Assembly (NCBI GenBank): GCA_003476705.1
Contig: DMVM01000150.1
Coordinates: forward strand, 1-5,496
Source: Coprothermobacter sp.
GTDB taxonomy: Bacteria > Coprothermobacterota > Coprothermobacteria > Coprothermobacterales > Coprothermobacteraceae
DNA: 5,496 nucleotides
Reading direction: 5' to 3'
The notes beneath the pieces are model-generated. The model was not told the origin of the DNA, made no database searches, and saw nothing but the letters and a program-made list of their open reading frames with translations. Below are positions 1 to 5,496 of this stretch, piece after piece (positions within the stretch are counted from its first letter, which is position 1; each line of letters starts with the position of its first letter). Made by a program: the position numbers and the translations under genes.

Positions 1-361
1 CTGTGGCGACGCCGTGTTGCCCAGCGCCGGTCTCCGCAATGATGCGCTTCTTTCCCATGCGTTTTGCTAAAAGGACTTGCCCCAATGCGTTGTTGATTTT
101 GTGAGCGCCCGTGTGGTTCAGATCCTCCCTCTTTAGGTAAATCTTGGCTCCACCTAACGTTCTGGTCAAATTTTCTGCATAGTAAAGTGGAGTGGGACGC
201 CCATCATATTCACGTAAGTAGTAGTGGTATTCTTCCAGGAACTGCTCATCATTCTTTGCTCTGTTGAATTCATTTTCCAGCTCAATGAGTGCCTGCATTA
301 CAGCCTCGGGCACGTATTGTCCTCCAAACTCACCGAATTTTGCCTTTTCATTGGATATCAT
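1..361 (-). CDS. trpB: Tryptophan synthase beta chain, N-terminal part (runs off the window)
   Basis: This is the PLP-dependent beta subunit of tryptophan synthase, which joins indole (channelled from the TrpA subunit) to L-serine to make L-tryptophan in the cytoplasm. The visible 120 residues include the N-terminal signature [17 protein letters not shown] (residues 9-25), [12 protein letters not shown] (54-65), and the PLP-lysine motif HTGAHKINN, with Lys88 as the Schiff-base lysine. [12 protein letters not shown] (109-120) carries the catalytic Glu110, corresponding to Glu109 of the Salmonella enzyme. The family is about 390-400 residues, so roughly 70% lies beyond position 1. The ATG at 361-359 is chosen because GAGGGAGGT (379-371) lies 9 nt upstream; the next in-frame ATG at 349 is too far from it. 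No trpE, G, D, C or F precedes it here, so trpB is first in its unit, and trpA may follow outside the window. The sequence looks like the classical TrpB1 type. Identification is secure. Confidence 0.97.
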   Translation of the reverse strand, partial: MISNEKAKFGEFGGQYVPEAVMQALIELENEFNRAKNDEQFLEEYHYYLREYDGRPTPLYYAENLTRTLGGAKIYLKREDLNHTGAHKINNALGQVLLAKRMGKKRIIAETGAGQHGVAT

Positions 362-642
362 GAGTAAAAGACCTCCCTCTTATTAAAAGAATTAAGCCTA
401 ATTGGCTATGTGGTGTTCCACCGTGTGCATTTGTCATGTACAGAGACAACTTCATGTTAGTGGAACAGAAAGTTCTTGAAAAGCCGCTGTTATGAGCCAA
501 AGAACTAGCTCGTATGGGTAGTTTGTTGAAAAGAGCAGCGCTGAAGCATTTACCTATTCTTGAGAATGCGAGGGTTTCTAAGTACGTTTCAAGCCTTTTA
601 TGAAAAGAGAAAATACTTTGCTTTTCTAATGAAGAAAAAGTA
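362..642 (-). promoter_or_regulatory. Untranslated part of the trpB leader
   Basis: This stretch of 281 nt separates the stop codon of the leader ORF from the trpB start and has no convincing gene. It is too long for a simple 5' UTR and contains several pairing elements. These are an AU-rich terminator-like hairpin at its upstream edge (644-612), a segment GCGCTGC (541-535) that can pair with the end of the leader ORF (653-647), and an 8-bp inverted repeat (467-460 with 421-414). There is also a weak 4-bp hairpin (407-404 with 398-395) followed by a U-rich tract just before the trpB ribosome binding site. A 14-codon ORF starting with ATG at about 550 lacks a good ribosome site and Trp codons, and is not called. 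The likely role is control of trpB by transcription or translation attenuation; this is inferred from layout and pairing only. Confidence 0.5.
414..467 (-). repeat. 8-bp inverted repeat (hairpin) upstream of trpB
   Basis: In the transcript, TGTTCCAC (467-460) is a perfect complement of GTGGAACA (421-414), enclosing a 38-nt loop. Inside the loop TTGTC (449-445) and GACAA (435-431) can form a further 5-bp stem with a 9-nt loop. The structure ends about 35 nt before the trpB ribosome binding site. No U-tract follows it directly, so it is not a terminator by itself. It could be an antiterminator, anchor or stability element of the trpB leader. Confidence 0.4.
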
Positions 643-645
643 CTA
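602..645 (-). terminator. Candidate attenuator hairpin at the end of the leader ORF
   Basis: In the transcript, AGUACUUU (644-637) pairs with AAAGUAUU (619-612), 8 bp including one G-U. UUCU (636-633) pairs with AGAA (627-624) inside it, leaving a 4-nt bulge and a 5-nt loop. The 3' arm runs directly into a U-rich tract (612-603, interrupted by C). The stem begins inside the leader-ORF stop codon (645-643), so a ribosome finishing the ORF would prevent it from forming. The stem is AU-rich and therefore weak as an intrinsic terminator. It could equally be an antiterminator arm. Function is inferred. Confidence 0.35.
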
Positions 646-786
646 TGCGCTGCGCCAGCGCCAAAGGAGGTGAGAAGGGAATTGCCACTTTAGAGTGGCC
701 TCAGAGGAAACAATGGGGTTCTGTTGGGTAAAAATACTTCCTGCAGTCGAACATTTCTCTCTGCTTGCAAGTACTGATGTCCGCAT
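643..786 (-). CDS. Putative Trp-rich leader peptide upstream of trpB (47 aa)
   Basis: A short ORF of 47 codons starts at ATG 786-784 and stops at TAG 645-643. Its ribosome binding site is excellent: AGGAGGTGA (801-793) ends 6 nt before the ATG. The body (residues 1-33) is unremarkable, with many Ser and Thr. The C-terminus reads KWQFPSHLLWRWRSA, so Trp34, Trp42 and Trp44 fall in the last 14 residues, and the last two are separated by a single Arg codon just before the stop. No signal peptide or membrane segment is visible. The position upstream of trpB, the clustered Trp codons near the end, and the overlapping RNA pairings together resemble a leader peptide of ribosome-mediated attenuation. 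At 47 residues it is much longer than the 14-residue E. coli TrpL, and it shows no sequence similarity to that peptide. The alternative is a chance ORF within a structured untranslated leader. Translation is well supported by the ribosome site; the regulatory role is inference. Confidence 0.5.
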   Translation of the reverse strand: MRTSVLASREKCSTAGSIFTQQNPIVSSEATLKWQFPSHLLWRWRSA

Positions 787-801
787 TAAAGGTCACCTCC
801 T
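665..801 (-). promoter_or_regulatory. Possible three-way-junction RNA that masks the leader ORF ribosome site
   Basis: The leader ORF's Shine-Dalgarno sequence AGGAGGUGA (801-793) is a perfect 9-nt complement of UCACCUCCU (673-665), which lies inside the same ORF in the codons for Ser-His-Leu-Leu. Pairing them would close a domain containing two local hairpins. One is AGUACUU (775-769) with AAGUAUU (739-733), with GCAG (764-761) pairing CUGC (746-743) inside it. The other is a perfect 6-bp hairpin GCCACU-CUAA-AGUGGC (699-684) that contains the first Trp codon. Together they make a plausible three-way junction in which the start of the leader ORF is hidden. The core ACCUCC could alternatively pair with GGAGGU of the trpB ribosome site (376-371), but only over 6 bp. 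The pairing potential is seen directly; in vivo folding is not shown. Confidence 0.4.
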
Positions 802-819
802 AAAGGTTTATTAGAGCTT

Positions 820-896
820 ACTATAAAACAAAAAACCTTGAAGCATATTAAATGACATTTAAGCGCGGGCACATTGACGTTCATACCGGTACAAGG
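820..896 (-). promoter_or_regulatory. Spacer with weak terminator and weak promoter candidates before the trpB leader
   Basis: CCUUG (896-892) and CAAGG (840-836) form a 5-bp inverted repeat immediately followed by a T-run, TTTTTTGTTTT (835-825). An inner palindrome, TTAAAT-GTC-ATTTAA, lies between them. This could end the upstream signalling operon, but the outer stem is short and the loop long. TATAGT (825-820) matches the -10 consensus at 5 of 6 positions and would start a transcript about 12 nt before the leader ORF ribosome site. No convincing -35 element lies at the right distance. Either reading is weak, and read-through from the signalling operon into trpB cannot be excluded. Confidence 0.25.
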
Positions 897-979
897 AAAG
901 ACACATATCTACTTGATATCGACAACCCATAGACTAGGGTATGTTCGAAAGGCTTATAGGGTTCGAAACGGAATCAATG

Positions 980-2338
980 TCACGGACGACTGCTAAGATC
1001 GAATTTTCCTTGTCTAATAATTCGCAACAAAATGTCAGCCACGGTTGCATCGTACTTTTCTCCTCTACCATTTTGCAGTTCTCTTATAATTTCTCGAATA
1101 CTTCTTGCAGGTCTGTAGGGACGATAAGCACTCATTGCTTCAACAACATCGCAGACACTAAGGATTCGCACTTCAATGATTAGTTCGTCACCGCTTAGGC
1201 CGTCTGGATAACCTGACCCATCGAGGCGTTCATGGTGGTGAAGTGCCATTTCCGCTACTGGCCAAGGAAAATTTGCATCTTTTAGTATTTCATATCCTCT
1301 CTTCGCATGGGTACGAACCAGATTCCACTCTTCCTCCGTAAGCTGTCCAGGCTTATTAAGAAGGCTTTCAGGGATTGATATCTTTCCGATGTCATGGAGC
1401 AGACCACCAATATACAATCCTCTTAACCTGTCTTCGTCCAAACCCATTTTTTGCCCCACGAGGCGTGCGAGTTCAGCCACATTTCGTTGATGAGTTGCAG
1501 TGTAGGGGTCTCTGGAAACCATTGCCCGTGAAACTGTTTCCGCTAAGTCCACGAAGGAGCGCTCCAGTTGTTCTTCTGCTTTTTTGTTTTCGGTGATGTC
1601 CCTTGCAATGATCTGGACAGTGATTTCTCCTTCTGGGATTTTAATGGGAACGAAGATGTTGTGGAACCATCTTCCTGCGCGTTGGTCTTCAAAGACTTGC
1701 GTTCGGGACTCATTACATGCCTTCCTAACCATCTTTAGGCGATAATTGGCAACATTTTGAGGCATCAGATCATGAAAGGTTTTACCGATGACTTCCTTTT
1801 CAGAGGAAAAGCCTAAGCTTCTAACCATGGCCACGTTGGCCGTTATGAATCTTCCGTCCAAATCAACTTGACCGATTACGTCTGGGGAACTCTGAAAAAG
1901 GAGGCGGTATCTTTCTTCCGATTCTTTTAGCTTTTCTTGTGCTTGCCTTCGTTCACGGCTCATTTCGGCATCTCTAAGTTCTCTTTGAATAACAGGCACA
2001 AGTTTTGCTAAGCTATCCTTCATGACGAAATCATGCGCACCCGCTCTCATAAGTTCCACAGCGGTCTGTTCGCCGATTGCACCTGAAACAATAACAAAGG
2101 GTATGTCGAGTCCAGTTTCTTTAAGAATGGTCAACGCTTCGGCCGTAGTAAAATGTGGCATGACATAGTCCGAAAGAATAATATCCCATTCCTCCTTTGA
2201 TAAAGCATTTCTCATCTCTTCGGGTGTATCAACCTTTCGGAAAGAAACATCATATCCAGCACGTCTCAGCTCGCGTACTATTAGCAGTACATCATCTTCA
2301 GAATCTTCCACGAACAACACGCGAAGTCGTACGGACAT
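980..2338 (-). CDS. REC-PAS-HD-GYP response regulator, predicted cyclic di-GMP phosphodiesterase
   Basis: This 452-residue cytoplasmic protein has three domains. The receiver (about 5-122) has acidic Glu11/Asp12, phospho-acceptor Asp57 in LSDYVMP, Ser85 at the switch position and Lys107 in the motif MKDSLAKL, the variant common in receivers attached to PAS domains. A charged helix (122-145) leads to a PAS domain (about 140-252, ending RDITENKKAEEQ). The HD-GYP domain (about 262-445) has His283, HDIGK with His315/Asp316 and Lys319, His344, HHHERLDGSGYPDGL (367-381) and Asp397. The metal-binding and GYP residues all look intact, so hydrolysis of cyclic di-GMP, probably to GMP, is expected from the family. 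It is the last gene of the kinase operon. Its ATG follows the previous stop codon directly, with AAGGAG (2353-2348) 9 nt upstream, indicating translational coupling. Phosphorylation by the kinase two genes upstream probably controls the phosphodiesterase. The PAS ligand, if any, is unknown. Confidence 0.93.
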   Translation of the reverse strand: MSVRLRVLFVEDSEDDVLLIVRELRRAGYDVSFRKVDTPEEMRNALSKEEWDIILSDYVMPHFTTAEALTILKETGLDIPFVIVSGAIGEQTAVELMRAGAHDFVMKDSLAKLVPVIQRELRDAEMSRERRQAQEKLKESEERYRLLFQSSPDVIGQVDLDGRFITANVAMVRSLGFSSEKEVIGKTFHDLMPQNVANYRLKMVRKACNESRTQVFEDQRAGRWFHNIFVPIKIPEGEITVQIIARDITENKKAEEQLERSFVDLAETVSRAMVSRDPYTATHQRNVAELARLVGQKMGLDEDRLRGLYIGGLLHDIGKISIPESLLNKPGQLTEEEWNLVRTHAKRGYEILKDANFPWPVAEMALHHHERLDGSGYPDGLSGDELIIEVRILSVCDVVEAMSAYRPYRPARSIREIIRELQNGRGEKYDATVADILLRIIRQGKFDLSSRP

Positions 2339-2785
2339 TTATTCATTCTCCTTCATGGGTGACTCATTTAAGAATAGCCAGTATAAACCTAACTGACATA
2401 TAGCGTTAGAGAATTCTGTGAAATCCACGGGTTTACAAACGTAACTATTTGCCCCAAGTTCATAACTGCGAATCAAGTCTTTTTCCTCGTTAGAGGAAGT
2501 TAGAATAACCACAGGAAGCAGCTTTATGCGTTCATCTGAGCGTATGCGCTCAAGCACTTCAAAACCATTTATCCTTGGTAACTTTAGGTCAAGGAATACA
2601 ATTGCTGGCATGACACTTGTGTTGCGTCCAGCGTAAGCACCAGTTCCATATAAGAAACCCAATGCCTCAACGCCATCATGAGCCACTATGACTTCAGCTG
2701 TGGTGTCGCTCTTGGAAAGTGCTCTTAGAGTCAGCTCAACGTCATCAGGGCTGTCCTCTACGAGCAGAACAAATTTTCTATCCAT
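2339..2785 (-). CDS. Single-domain response regulator, Rcp1-like receiver
   Basis: This is a stand-alone CheY-like receiver with no output domain. Counting from the start chosen here (148 residues), it shows Glu10/Asp11, phospho-acceptor Asp66 in FLDLKLPRING, Thr96 in VVILTSSNEEKD and Lys118 in CKPVDF. The extended tail with LGLYWLFLNE (132-141) is typical of the Rcp1 family, which partners phytochrome-type and related PAS histidine kinases. ATG 2785 is preferred over an in-frame ATG at 2800, because AGGGAGG (2797-2791) sits 5 nt before 2785 while 2800 has only GGAG immediately adjacent. The longer version would be 153 residues and overlap the kinase stop codon as ATGA. The gene lies between the kinase and the HD-GYP regulator, 11 nt after the former and directly abutting the latter. 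It probably receives phosphate from the kinase and acts through protein contact or as a phosphate sink; its target is unknown. Confidence 0.94.
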   Translation of the reverse strand: MDRKFVLLVEDSPDDVELTLRALSKSDTTAEVIVAHDGVEALGFLYGTGAYAGRNTSVMPAIVFLDLKLPRINGFEVLERIRSDERIKLLPVVILTSSNEEKDLIRSYELGANSYVCKPVDFTEFSNAICQLGLYWLFLNESPMKENE

Positions 2786-2796
2786 AAATACCTCCC

Positions 2797-4896
2797 TCAT
2801 TCTCCAAGGGTGAAGTAAAAGGTTGCACCTTTTTCAACCTCCCCTTCGGCCCAGACTGTGCCACCATGACGGCGCACAATTCTTTGCACTGTTGCAAGGC
2901 CGATACCAGTTCCTTCGAATTCATCTTGCTCATGCAAACGCTGGAAAGGAACAAAAAGCTTATCAACGTAAGCCATATCGAAGCCCGCTCCGTCGTCTCT
3001 AACAAAATACACCGTCTTGCCGTCACGTTTTTTTACACCAAACTCTATGATGGCACTCTTGTGTTTCGAAGTAAATTTCCATGCGTTGCTCAAGAGATTC
3101 TCCAAAACTATCCGTAGTAGATGAGAATCTCCATATGCCCTAACGTTAGGTTCAATGATGAATTTTACATCCCTTTCAGGCTGGCTTTGCCTAAGCTCAG
3201 CTGCAATGTCCTCGACCATGGCTGTTAAGTTGAGTTCTTCGAAGTGCATGTCAGCTCTACTAATGCGTGACAAGGTCAAGAGGTCATTGATCAGCTGAGA
3301 CATGCGCTGACTTGCGGCACGTATACGTCTCAGGTAATCTTTGCCCTGATCGTCTAACTTATCTGCATAGTCTTCCAGCAGCATTTGACTAAAGCCATCC
3401 ATGCTTCTCAGAGGCGCACGAAGATCATGAGATACTGAGTAACTAAAAGCTTCAAGCTCCCTGTTGGCTTCTTCTAATTCTTTGCGTGCTTTTGTATCTG
3501 TTATGTCAGAGATTGTAATAAGAGTGGCCACTCTGCCGTCGTATTCAATCAAACCGTTACTTATGAGTGCATAAAAAAAGCTACCGTCTTTCTTTAGCAG
3601 TCTTATCTCATAGGTCTCTGGCTCGGGATGCCCTAGTTGTCTTTTTTGCGCGCGTGCAAGGACTGCACTACGCTCTTCAGGGTGAATCAAGTCAGCAATA
3701 GGTAAACCTATCAATTCTTCCAGAGTGTAACCAAGCATTGTAGCCATTCTTTGGTTAGCGAAGACGATTCTGTTATCCTGGTGTATACCGATACCTGCAA
3801 GCGCATGATCAACAAGAGTTCTGTATTTTTCTTCGGAGGCTTTTAGTTCTTGCTCCATTTCTTTCCGCCTAGTTATGTCCAAAGCTGTTAGCACAACTCC
3901 CACCACTTCTTCTTCTCGATCCTTTACTACAGAGCCCGAAAGAAGCACCGGAATTTGTTCTCCACCCTTCGTGAGAAACGTGGTTTCGTTGCTGTAAACT
4001 CCACCCGATTCCACTACTGTAGTCATTTCTATACCACTTACTATACTTACGATATCTTTTCCTTTTAGCTCTTCCTCCGTGTATCCTAATAAGTCATGAA
4101 CTTTCCTATTGGTAAGGACGATTTTGCCGTCCAGCCCGATTAGCATTAGTGAGTCAGCCACCGTGGACAATATGTCTTCAGCAGCTGTGGCCGGAGTCAA
4201 CCCCATAAAACCATATCTTTTTACGGCATAAACTAATCCAACTGCCCAAAGAAGAATAAAAACATCCGCTAAGGGAGGTATAGTCCCGACTCCCAACATA
4301 GGAAGTATTACGTCTGTCATTGTACCCAAAATAAGTGAAACAAGTGCTGAAACATAAAATATTCTTGCCTGTTTTCTCTCACGCACTCTGTTGCTTCTGC
4401 GTTCAGAATCCAAAGCAAAATACATACAGCCAACGACAAATAGGATGTAATACGTGGAAAAGCCAATAGACTTGGGTGAAATTGCCCAAACACTGGACCA
4501 CCCATATGGTTGTCTTAGAAGATCAACGATGAGGTTGCCATTCCATTGCTGGTAAGTGAAAAATGCAGCCAAGAGCAAGCATGTAGCAATAAAACTCTTA
4601 CTTTTGAGCAGTTTTTCATGATGTGAAAAAGCTGAGTAAAACCAGAAAGCAAATACAGGAAAACTGCACCAACCTATTGAAGCCACGTTCATACATAATT
4701 TGGCTACATTTAGCGAAGTAGAGCTGTGCAGAAATGTGAATGCAAAGCTCCAAATTGCAAATGGGACGAAGGCCAAGGCACATAACCTGTTTAGTAGTTC
4801 CTTCTGGTTCAAATTTAATACAAACCAAATCAGGTAAACATAAACCAGAAAAGCTGAAAAATTCGCCAGAACAGTTATCAATTGTAGCGTATTCAT
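2797..4896 (-). CDS. Membrane sensor histidine kinase, 7TM-PAS-PAS-HisKA-HATPase
   Basis: This 699-residue hybrid of membrane sensor and PAS kinase heads the operon. Seven hydrophobic segments lie at about 5-28, 39-57, 69-90, 101-115, 144-162, 179-199 and 209-226. Positively charged loops follow segments 1, 3, 5 and 7, consistent with the N-terminus outside and C-terminus inside, as in the histidine-kinase N-terminal 7TM family. The longest predicted outer loop (116-143) is a candidate sensing site. Two PAS domains follow (about 239-345 and 353-467), then a helical linker and the HisKA domain with His490 in [12 protein letters not shown]. The ATP-binding domain has Asn600/Asn604 in [17 protein letters not shown] (634-640), FVPFQRLH (648-655) and GTGIGL (662-667), all intact. 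An in-frame TAA at 4908-4906 fixes ATG 4896 as the first possible ATG start. The ribosome site GAGAGGGG (4917-4910) is a long 13 nt away, so translation may be modest. It presumably phosphorylates the two receivers encoded downstream. The ligand is unknown. Confidence 0.95.
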   Translation of the reverse strand: MNTLQLITVLANFSAFLVYVYLIWFVLNLNQKELLNRLCALAFVPFAIWSFAFTFLHSSTSLNVAKLCMNVASIGWCSFPVFAFWFYSAFSHHEKLLKSKSFIATCLLLAAFFTYQQWNGNLIVDLLRQPYGWSSVWAISPKSIGFSTYYILFVVGCMYFALDSERRSNRVRERKQARIFYVSALVSLILGTMTDVILPMLGVGTIPPLADVFILLWAVGLVYAVKRYGFMGLTPATAAEDILSTVADSLMLIGLDGKIVLTNRKVHDLLGYTEEELKGKDIVSIVSGIEMTTVVESGGVYSNETTFLTKGGEQIPVLLSGSVVKDREEEVVGVVLTALDITRRKEMEQELKASEEKYRTLVDHALAGIGIHQDNRIVFANQRMATMLGYTLEELIGLPIADLIHPEERSAVLARAQKRQLGHPEPETYEIRLLKKDGSFFYALISNGLIEYDGRVATLITISDITDTKARKELEEANRELEAFSYSVSHDLRAPLRSMDGFSQMLLEDYADKLDDQGKDYLRRIRAASQRMSQLINDLLTLSRISRADMHFEELNLTAMVEDIAAELRQSQPERDVKFIIEPNVRAYGDSHLLRIVLENLLSNAWKFTSKHKSAIIEFGVKKRDGKTVYFVRDDGAGFDMAYVDKLFVPFQRLHEQDEFEGTGIGLATVQRIVRRHGGTVWAEGEVEKGATFYFTLGE

Positions 4897-5109
4897 ATAA
4901 AAATATTAGCCCCTCTCTTTATTTTTCTTGCCTTAAGACCCAGAGTACTAATGTTCTTTTGTTTAAAATATCGGCATCTCTTTTTACTCTTCATGAATAA
5001 ACATTACATCCCATTTGAAAATATATGGACTTTTTCGCTATGTAGTATTTTTATTCTTAGTCTTAGTCTTAGTCTTAGGTATTACAGGTCAGGCTTTTTT
5101 TTCTTAATA
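4897..5109 (-). other. Predicted 5' UTR of the signalling operon
   Basis: If the promoter at 5139-5110 is used, transcription starts near 5103 and leaves an AU-rich leader of about 207 nt before the kinase ATG. It carries the CTAAGA hexamer repeat but no terminator hairpin, and I recognise no known riboswitch in it. A 33-codon ORF (4994-4893) ends in an overlap with the kinase start codon but has no ribosome binding site, so it is not called as a gene. Confidence 0.4.
5055..5078 (-). repeat. Perfect tandem hexamer repeat, four copies
   Basis: TCTTAG on the plus strand (CTAAGA in the transcript) is repeated four times without interruption. It lies in the predicted 5' UTR, about 25 nt after the predicted transcription start. 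The repeat is outside any coding region, so slippage would change leader length without shifting a reading frame. Confidence 0.9.
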
Positions 5110-5139
5110 ATTAGAACAGCACTGGTTTTTCTTGGTCAA
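5110..5139 (-). promoter_or_regulatory. Extended -10 sigma-70-type promoter for the kinase operon
   Basis: TTGACC (5139-5134, 5 of 6 matches to the -35 consensus) is followed after 18 nt by TCTAAT (5115-5110, 5 of 6 matches to the -10). A TGT immediately upstream of the -10 supplies the extended -10 TGn element. It is the best promoter-like sequence I found between the upstream terminator and the kinase, and it has the right orientation. The predicted start is near 5103. Confidence 0.6.
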
Positions 5140-5347
5140 AAAATATTCTGGTTACGTTTTTATGGGTGTTCCGTGTTTGGCTACTGCGTGAGTCGCCATG
5201 AGCGTTGGGAGCTCGCGCATAAAAGCTCAATATCCTAAAAGAACTTAACCTCAGAAAGTAGAGACTGCAGCTGAAAAAAGTGAGCCACATCCCTTTTTAT
5301 ATTTCATATACATTGCCGCTTACGACTGTCTCTTACACACGCTAGCA
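5140..5347. other. Intergenic stretch without a recognised gene
   Basis: About 208 nt lie between the terminator of the upstream gene and the kinase promoter. No ORF with a credible ribosome site and no RNA gene is visible. An inverted repeat GCGTGAG/CTCGCGC (5186-5192 with 5212-5218) pairs fully only in a plus-strand RNA, using one U-G pair; the minus-strand version has a C-A mismatch. It could be a binding site for a regulator of the kinase operon, but nothing specific supports this. Confidence 0.3.
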
Positions 5348-5402
5348 TCAATATAAAAAGGCAGGGTAAGGTTTATCCGGAGAAAAATCCAGACCCTGCC
5401 TT
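5348..5402 (-). terminator. Intrinsic terminator of the upstream gene
   Basis: AAGGCAGGGU (5402-5393) and ACCCUGCCUU (5367-5358) form a perfect 10-bp stem. An inner 5-bp stem, CUGGA with UCCGG, extends it, leaving a 9-nt bulge. The 3' arm is followed by UUUAUAUU. It lies about 20 nt after the stop codon of the upstream partial CDS and separates that gene from the signalling operon. The opposite strand has only a mediocre T-tract, so activity on the plus strand is doubtful. Confidence 0.88.
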
Positions 5403-5423
5403 CTTGGTTTTTCTGCTACCTTG

Positions 5424-5496
5424 TTACCCCTCTAGTACGCCTAAGGTTTTTAGTGCTTCTTGAAGTTTCTCTTTTAATTTTTCTTTGTTGAAGAAA
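5424..5496 (-). CDS. C-terminal end of an unidentified protein
   Basis: An open frame enters from the right edge and ends at TAA 5426-5424. It supplies only 23 residues, ending LQEALKTLGVLEG, with a Lys/Glu-rich amphipathic-helix pattern. The good terminator about 20 nt downstream supports this being a real gene end on the minus strand. The fragment is too short to assign a family or function. Confidence 0.65.
   Translation of the reverse strand, partial: FFNKEKLKEKLQEALKTLGVLEG

Noticed and set aside
409..424. GGTGGAACACC on the minus strand resembles a T-box core, which would make the trpB leader a tRNA-Trp-sensing T-box riboswitch
   Set aside because: The rest of the T-box signature (GGGTGGnACCGCG, stem I with its conserved bulge motifs, a strong terminator after it) is not found. 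The A after TGG would not match the G discriminator base usual for bacterial tRNA-Trp.
665..695. AAAGGAGGTGA on the plus strand looks like an excellent ribosome binding site
   Set aside because: The only start codon in range (TTG at 682) meets a stop two codons later. The sequence is better explained as the complement of the anti-Shine-Dalgarno segment in the minus-strand leader ORF.
700..790. GAG-type triplets that might be TRAP binding sites in the trp leader
   Set aside because: Only a couple of GAG/AGAG occurrences are present and they are not spaced in the regular multi-triplet array that TRAP requires.
941..1183. Plus-strand ORF of 80 codons over the end of the HD-GYP gene
   Set aside because: It has no ribosome site and no recognisable domain, and it is antisense to a well-supported gene.
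5186..5218. GC-rich inverted repeat as a possible small RNA or terminator
   Set aside because: It is a 7-bp stem with a 19-nt loop, no U-tract and no associated promoter; it was noted only as part of the intergenic stretch.
4951..5238. Plus-strand ORF of 95 codons in the intergenic region
   Set aside because: It has no ribosome site, it is a Phe/Leu/Ser-rich translation of T-rich DNA, and it includes the hexamer repeat read as Leu-Ser. It also runs through the minus-strand promoter.
4897..5347. Possible cyclic di-GMP riboswitch upstream of a gene set that includes a cyclic di-GMP enzyme
   Set aside because: I could not find the conserved core of either known cyclic di-GMP riboswitch class by eye; a covariance-model search would settle it.

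Overview
All supported genes in this window lie on the minus strand, so in the direction of transcription it reads from high to low coordinates. It holds the tail of an unidentified gene, a three-gene signal-transduction operon, and the start of a tryptophan-synthase gene preceded by an unusually long leader. The base composition is moderately AT-rich, with strong GGAGG-type ribosome binding sites and close gene packing. This suggests a bacterium such as a Firmicutes or Synergistota-type anaerobe, but the lineage is a guess because no rRNA or other marker gene is present.

Layout in transcription order. (1) 5496-5424: the last 23 codons of an unidentified CDS, followed by a good intrinsic terminator (5402-5348). 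(2) 5347-4897: about 450 nt with no convincing gene. It contains a near-consensus extended -10 promoter (5139-5110), an implied 5' UTR of about 207 nt, and a perfect four-copy hexamer repeat (5078-5055). (3) 4896-2797: a 7TM-PAS-PAS sensor histidine kinase. (4) 2785-2339: a single-domain Rcp1-type response regulator. (5) 2338-980: a REC-PAS-HD-GYP response regulator predicted to degrade cyclic di-GMP. (6) 979-787: a short spacer with weak terminator and promoter candidates. (7) 786-362: a leader region with a 47-codon ORF rich in Trp codons at its end, a sequence inside that ORF perfectly complementary to its own Shine-Dalgarno, a terminator-like hairpin at its stop codon, and further inverted repeats. 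(8) 361-1: the first 120 codons of trpB.

The three signalling genes are almost certainly co-transcribed: the first junction has an 11-nt gap and the second has none. The kinase is expected to sense a signal at or in the membrane (7TM) or in the cytoplasm (PAS domains) and autophosphorylate on His490. It would pass phosphate to the stand-alone receiver (Asp66), to the receiver of the HD-GYP protein (Asp57), or to both. The likely output is a change in cyclic di-GMP level. The signal is not visible from sequence.

The most interesting part is the region upstream of trpB. It looks like an undescribed attenuator-type leader: a translated ORF with three Trp codons among its last 14, overlapping several competing RNA pairings. 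The ORF, its ribosome binding site and the complementary segments are directly visible. Regulation by tryptophan is inference.
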